Assembly: GCA_964034945.1 (NCBI GenBank)
Contig: OZ035962.1
Span: 31,461,943 to 31,525,942 of the forward strand
DNA from: Chrysopilus asiliformis
Taxonomy: Eukaryota; Arthropoda; Insecta; Diptera; Rhagionidae
DNA: 64,000 nucleotides
Direction of reading: 5' to 3'
Made by a program: the position numbers and the translations under genes. Shown in pieces: positions 59,901-64,000 of the stretch. Numbering within the stretch: the stretch's first letter is position 1; every line of letters starts with the position of its first letter. The notes beneath the pieces were generated by a model. The model worked only from the letters and a program-made list of their open reading frames with translations, had not been told where the DNA came from and ran no database searches.

Positions 59901-60512
59901 TAAGCCACAGATCAACCTTCCACGGTCAAAATAGCAATTTCTATGAATTCTTTAATGGTAAATCCTTGGAAAAATTTAGGGACCAATAACTCAAAAATTT
60001 TACAGCATATGTAGTAAGATATATAAAATTATCTTTTAGCACTAATTTTCAGAATGTCAAACACTATTCTATATGTTAAATATTCTAATTTTTATTAAAA
60101 ACAATATTTGTTTAAAATCCGGTTTCGAAAATTCAGGAGAGAAAGCCAAATTTTTTGGATTATTTATTATTCGTTCACGAGAAAACACCCACATAAAGAT
60201 CTAGATCTGGTAGAGAAAATTGGCGCCGGGCAAAGACGGTATTGTCGGACTGTGTTTACTGATCCCCAAATAAAATTTTTAAAAGGCTTTTTTTACATGT
60301 GAAAATTTAAAACTCAAATTTAAGATGTTTTAAGCGTTAAGATACGTTATGCTATATTTATGACATTTAAAAGGAACGCTAAAATCATCAAAAATTTGCT
60401 CAGCAAATAATCTGATTTTGAAAACTTATCCATTAAAAAAATCATTTTTTTTTAAATTTGAACTGGTAATAAAATTTGAAAAGCAAAGCTTTAAATCCTG
60501 TATACTTACCCC
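56999..60512. other. No gene recognised
   Basis: The longest frames (57686-57952 and 58292-58606, minus strand, 88 and 104 codons) show no family motif; the latter is Ser/Leu/Cys rich and its stretch is less AT-rich than the surroundings. No repeats recognised. Confidence 0.35.
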
Positions 60513-60608
60513 CGTCGCACACTTCAGCTAAGCTATGTGAGCGAGGCTAGCTATAGTTACATAGCTTAGCTGGGTTAGCTCACCTCGTTGCACACTTGAG
60601 CTAAGCTA
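60513..60608. repeat. Compound direct and inverted repeat (AGCTAAGCTA)
   Basis: CGTCGCACACTTCAGCTAAG with CTA (60513-60535) recurs as CGTTGCACACTTGAGCTAAG with CTA (60586-60608), 21 of 23 equal. CAGCTAAGCTATGT at 60525-60538 is perfectly inverted at 60559-60572 around a 20-nt loop. It resembles the end of a small mobile element, but a full element cannot be delimited. Confidence 0.7.
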
Positions 60609-62330
60609 CGCGGCGATATTTTCGGTAAATATTGTAACATCCAGAGTGACGAGTTCTTTGCTATTTATATTCAATGATGATGTGGCTGAGAGGGAGGCAG
60701 GGTGGCACGCTGGACGTATAGGGCTTAGCTCGCCGGATGGGGAGGGGTTCTTGCCAGCTCTCAACCACCACTCGTGTTACAAATAAAATCGTGCCAGTTC
60801 AAAACGACTTCTTCATCTTCAATTAATAAAAAAAAGGAAGGGGAAAAGGATTATAACCTGTGAAAAACCATTACCTGTTCCATCATCTTCTGGTTATATA
60901 TATCTGCCCCTCACTCGGGCTTTAGCACAACATATTCAAATAAAAATAAAATATCAAACGAATATTTGAATATATTTAAATAAAGCAAAAAGCATTTATA
61001 CACAATCTTAAATTACTACAAACAATTTATTACTGACATAAGGTGCCCCAAAATAACGCAAACTATAATTAAAAGCAAAAATAAAAAGAGACCATTCGAA
61101 AATCAAACTAATTTAAAATAAATAAATAGCAAGCATATTTTTAAATTAAATAAGGTATGTAATCAAAATAAATTAAATATGACTAAATACAAAAAAAATA
61201 AATTATCAAATCCATTCAATAAATAGAATCAAACATAAATTGCAAACCAATTAAGTCCACATAAATTATATGCAAATTTTCCTAAATAGGTGCGCTTCGG
61301 AATAGAAAAGGGAAATTCTTTGAGCTCAGAGAAGTTTCTATGGGGGTTCGTAGCATAAAAATTAAATAACAGAGAGAAAAAAAAATCGATCGCTAATTTT
61401 GTGGAATTAATTGCATTTAGAAAAGTTTAAAATCTAACAATGATTCTATTAAATTAATTTAAGAAGAACTAGCGGAAAAAAAAAACAATAATTAAATGAA
61501 CCGATGACGCAGAATCGTTTTATTGATGATGATGACTCGTTGTCTTTCTGCTTTGCTTTTTACGTGGCTTTGTTCCCCGCCACCGCTAATCAACGGCCAG
61601 TAGATGAATTAAAGCAACCCGAAATAACTGGTTCGGAGTTGAATTCAAAATTTCTATGTGACGAATATTTATGCTACGTTTAGCTCGTTTACAAAGTTTT
61701 TTTGCTCAAGTGCAATCAGGATTCGACCTCCCTTTTTATGCTTTCTTCTTGTTCGACGAAAAATCCAAATAGTATCGCTGGGAAATGCCTGCGCATAACT
61801 ATTGGCTTCCAAAGCGTATGCGTAATTTATCGATGAGATTTGTTTAAACAATTTTAATACGCAGAAATAAAATACGTGGATATAAGTTATGTGGATTCAA
61901 AAAAAAAACGTAGGTATCAAATACGTGGAAAAAAACGTTGTAGGGAAAGACCGGATTACCCTCTGGTTTGGCAAAAAGAAATTTCACAATACTTGCGATT
62001 ATTGGCGTTTAACTCCTGAGGAATCAAAAGAAATTCCTGCTCGCTAATTTGCCCAATTTCCAGACAGGATAAAGTCGGTGACATCCAATCCGGCTGTTAA
62101 AGATTTTAATTAATTACACTCCACTTTACTTAATATTTAAACAAAACCTACTCTTTCCCTATTATTAACACTACACTAATAAAATAAACTTAACTTTTGG
62201 AATTCGACTGATCTAGTCGAGTGTACTTTCTACCAGCAACTAAATGATTTGCAAAATTTGAAATTTTCAAATTTTACACTGAATCTGCCAAACGACTAAC
62301 ACGACCCCTTTTAACAAATGGTATAAAGTC
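60609..62330. other. No gene recognised
   Basis: 60640-60780 is less AT-rich; 60930-61500 is extremely A-rich on the plus strand. No supported frame. Confidence 0.35.
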
Positions 62331-62930
62331 AGTGGCCAATTTGATCCCTTCAGGATATTCGCGTACCTATGGCAACGCTGCTTCTGTCAAAGTGATCGAC
62401 GTCATAAAAGGTAAGATATTGTTTTGTTTATTTTTCATTTCAGCTAATTTTTCCTATATTTGTTTTCTCGGGATACATGATCATCCTAGATCCACCGGGG
62501 AGTCTCACGAGCTGAGTATCGGCAGGATGATCCGAAGAAACCGGTATTGAAGAAAAGGTAAACATTTCTTTTCACAGATCAAATTTCATTTTTCTTTTTT
62601 TCAGCCTTTCTGTGGTAGGTTTTCAGATAACTCGGACAACTGGACGATATCGGAGCAAGGATTTAGACGGCTAGACGGACGAGGATCAACCGATCAGAAA
62701 TACTGGACAAACGGACCCGCGATGGACTTCTGGATGAAGATCAGTATCTCCTTTTCTGAGTATTTATTTTATTAACTTTCTTTTAATTACCTATTTTCAT
62801 TTTCAGGCGGATGCTACAACATCAGGGTTTTCGACGGGCTGAAGCGGAGGTGAAAAACCTGAAAAAACATCAGCCAGAAAATGTTCGGAAAGACGACTAC
62901 CTGAGATTTTCGTCACTCTGGTTTGAAAAT
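62331..62930 (+). other. Region with short open segments separated by intron-like spacers
   Basis: Plus-strand open segments at about 62260-62409, 62630-62750 and 62808-62930 are separated by T-rich spacers that end in TTTTTTCAG or TTTTCAG (62604 and 62807) and begin in some cases with GTAAGA or GTAAAC. Two segments share the reading QGFRR (62660-62690 and 62822-62840) and repeated GGAC words. I could not join them into one uninterrupted frame with consensus junctions and recognise no domain. It may be a decayed gene or a mobile element. Confidence 0.25.
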
Positions 62931-63001
62931 CCACAACGTGGGGAAGAACCCACGACCTTGAGATTAAGAGTCTCATTCTATACTAACTGAGCTAACCGGG
63001 C
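62931..63001 (-). pseudogene. Degenerate tRNA-Lys(CTT)
   Basis: The minus strand reads GCCCGGTTAGCTCAGTTAGT, a box A region, then an intact anticodon arm TGAGA-CTCTTAA-TCTCA (anticodon CTT), then GTGGG-TTCTTC-CCCAC. The T loop has six instead of seven bases, and TTCTTC replaces the TTCGAxx of box B. The acceptor 3' strand (GTTGTGG) pairs poorly with GCCCGGT, with two mismatches and three wobbles. Relationship to tRNA-Lys is clear; function is unlikely. No T run for polymerase III termination follows directly. Confidence 0.75.
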
Positions 63002-63216
63002 TACATGATTACCTTAAGAGATCGCTACCAGTTGCCAGTAATTTTAGGACGGACAGAACGGAAAGACTAAGCTTGCATCAAACGGACGGAACTGTCGACT
63101 AATTCTTAAAGATAAGTATTTTTACAATTACTAACTTAATATTAATATATTAACATTTTTGAATTTTAGAATCAATTTAACAGAAGAATTTAACCAGAAT
63201 ACAATTGCCAAGGTCG

Positions 63217-64000
63217 TTATAAAAATTCAGAATGGGTCCTTCCACTCTGAATTGGAGGAAAACTGAGACCTTTCAAGTCCGGCCAGGTTGGTCTGTACTT
63301 GCTACGGAAGTACCGCCAGAACCACAGTTTACCCTTTAACAAAAGGATAAACAGGTCCAGTCTGCTTTTGATTTTAGGGTCCCTATAGCGAGTATGTTTC
63401 CGGAAATTTTTATTATTCGTGTACTCATCCGACTCGTGCCCGAAACCGTGCATAATCAAAGACTCGAAAACTCGATCTCGAATTTGAGATTCCGAAACAG
63501 AATTATTTTCTTGACAAGGTCCTTGCATTTCCGTGTTCCTAACCTCTGATGAGTGTATGGTCCTCTGTTCAATCTGTTCCCTATATTTCCCTATATTTGT
63601 CTGACTTTGCATAGGCACATTAACTGGTCTTACAAACTTGAGAGTTACACTGTACGGTTTTTGCAAAGGTTCAACTCTCACTAAATCGTCGTAATGCCGG
63701 AATAACTGATTTTTCAATATCGAGTTATGAAATTTGGGTTTTTCAAAGTTTTGCCTGGTTTTCCACTTATTAATGATTGGAAATGTGGATTGGTTTTCCC
63801 GAAGATACGGGCTTAGTACAAAACTTATAGCGTTCTCCATATTTTCAACCAAATTTAAAGTTAAACTATCTACCAAGGTTTCATAAAAATCTTTGACCAC
63901 ACTTGCCAGAAAATTCGCTATGGTTTCTGCTGAAAAGTTCGCGTTATCCCACGATTTAATTTGGAGCGCTGTTTGAGGAAACATCACGTGTATTGTTTTA
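63217..64000 (-). CDS. Unrecognised protein, partial, running off the right edge
   Basis: The minus-strand frame is open from the window edge to a stop at 63217-63219, at least 256 codons, by far the longest open frame outside cueball. It has no stop up to position 64000, so the true start (or a splice acceptor) may lie outside; the first in-window ATG is at 63984. The product is basic and rich in Asn, Phe, Lys, Arg and Ser. It begins with an amphipathic stretch (SAETIANFLASVVKDFYETL), and a Tyr/Trp-rich segment (LWFWRYFRSKYRPTWPDL) precedes the C-terminus SGRTHSEFL. I recognise no domain. Better base composition than the flanking desert supports real or recently real coding. It could be the last exon of a host gene or part of a mobile-element ORF. 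Confidence 0.45.
   Translation of the reverse strand, partial: KTIHVMFPQTALQIKSWDNANFSAETIANFLASVVKDFYETLVDSLTLNLVENMENAISFVLSPYLRENQSTFPIINKWKTRQNFEKPKFHNSILKNQLFRHYDDLVRVEPLQKPYSVTLKFVRPVNVPMQSQTNIGKYREQIEQRTIHSSEVRNTEMQGPCQENNSVSESQIRDRVFESLIMHGFGHESDEYTNNKNFRKHTRYRDPKIKSRLDLFILLLKGKLWFWRYFRSKYRPTWPDLKGLSFPPIQSGRTHSEFL

Noticed and set aside
61938..62335. Possible LTR beginning TGTAGGGAAAG followed by a TGGCCAATTTGATCCC primer-binding-like site
   Set aside because: The PBS-like stretch does not fit a tRNA 3' end (the base opposite the invariant C61 is wrong), no second LTR is in the window, and the long frame nearby is on the opposite strand.

Overview
The window is eukaryotic, AT-rich and intron-bearing. 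It most likely comes from a dipteran insect. The basis is one confidently recognised gene, a cueball (cue) orthologue on the minus strand. I rebuilt it from four exons with consensus splice sites that keep one reading frame of 618 codons. The species cannot be named from the sequence alone; a lower (nematoceran) fly is a guess.

Layout. Positions 1-1850 are 3' flank of cueball. Positions 1851-22876 hold its coding exons: exon 4 at 1851-1958, exon 3 at 2083-2419, exon 2 at 6628-7939 and exon 1 at 22777-22876. The introns are 124 bp, 4.2 kb and 14.8 kb. The two large introns are loaded with mobile elements: a pogo-like element with a PHD-like zinc-finger reading frame, a Tc1/mariner-type transposase fossil, several LINE fragments, small inverted-repeat elements, a duplicated 0.2-kb block, and four copies of a roughly 0.55-kb repeat called RepA here. 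A plausible TATA box and start site lie 53-85 bp upstream of the cueball ATG.

Positions 23000-63200 look like a gene desert or the intron of an unseen gene. I recognise no conserved protein there. What can be read is transposon archaeology: a hAT-type element with target duplications, pogo/Tigger-like elements (one carrying a second, nested element), a 312-bp element with perfect 61-bp terminal inverted repeats, two elements built of short subterminal repeats, three more RepA copies, several other interspersed families, microsatellite-like arrays, and a degenerate tRNA-Lys(CTT). At the right edge a minus-strand reading frame of at least 256 codons runs off the window; I do not recognise it.

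No operon-like gene system, CRISPR array or defence system is present. The most notable things are the RepA family (two subfamilies, repeated tail-to-tail pairs, hypervariable tracts), the small pogo-like element retaining a zinc-finger tail, the perfect-TIR element, and the load of antisense and inverted repeats inside cueball introns.
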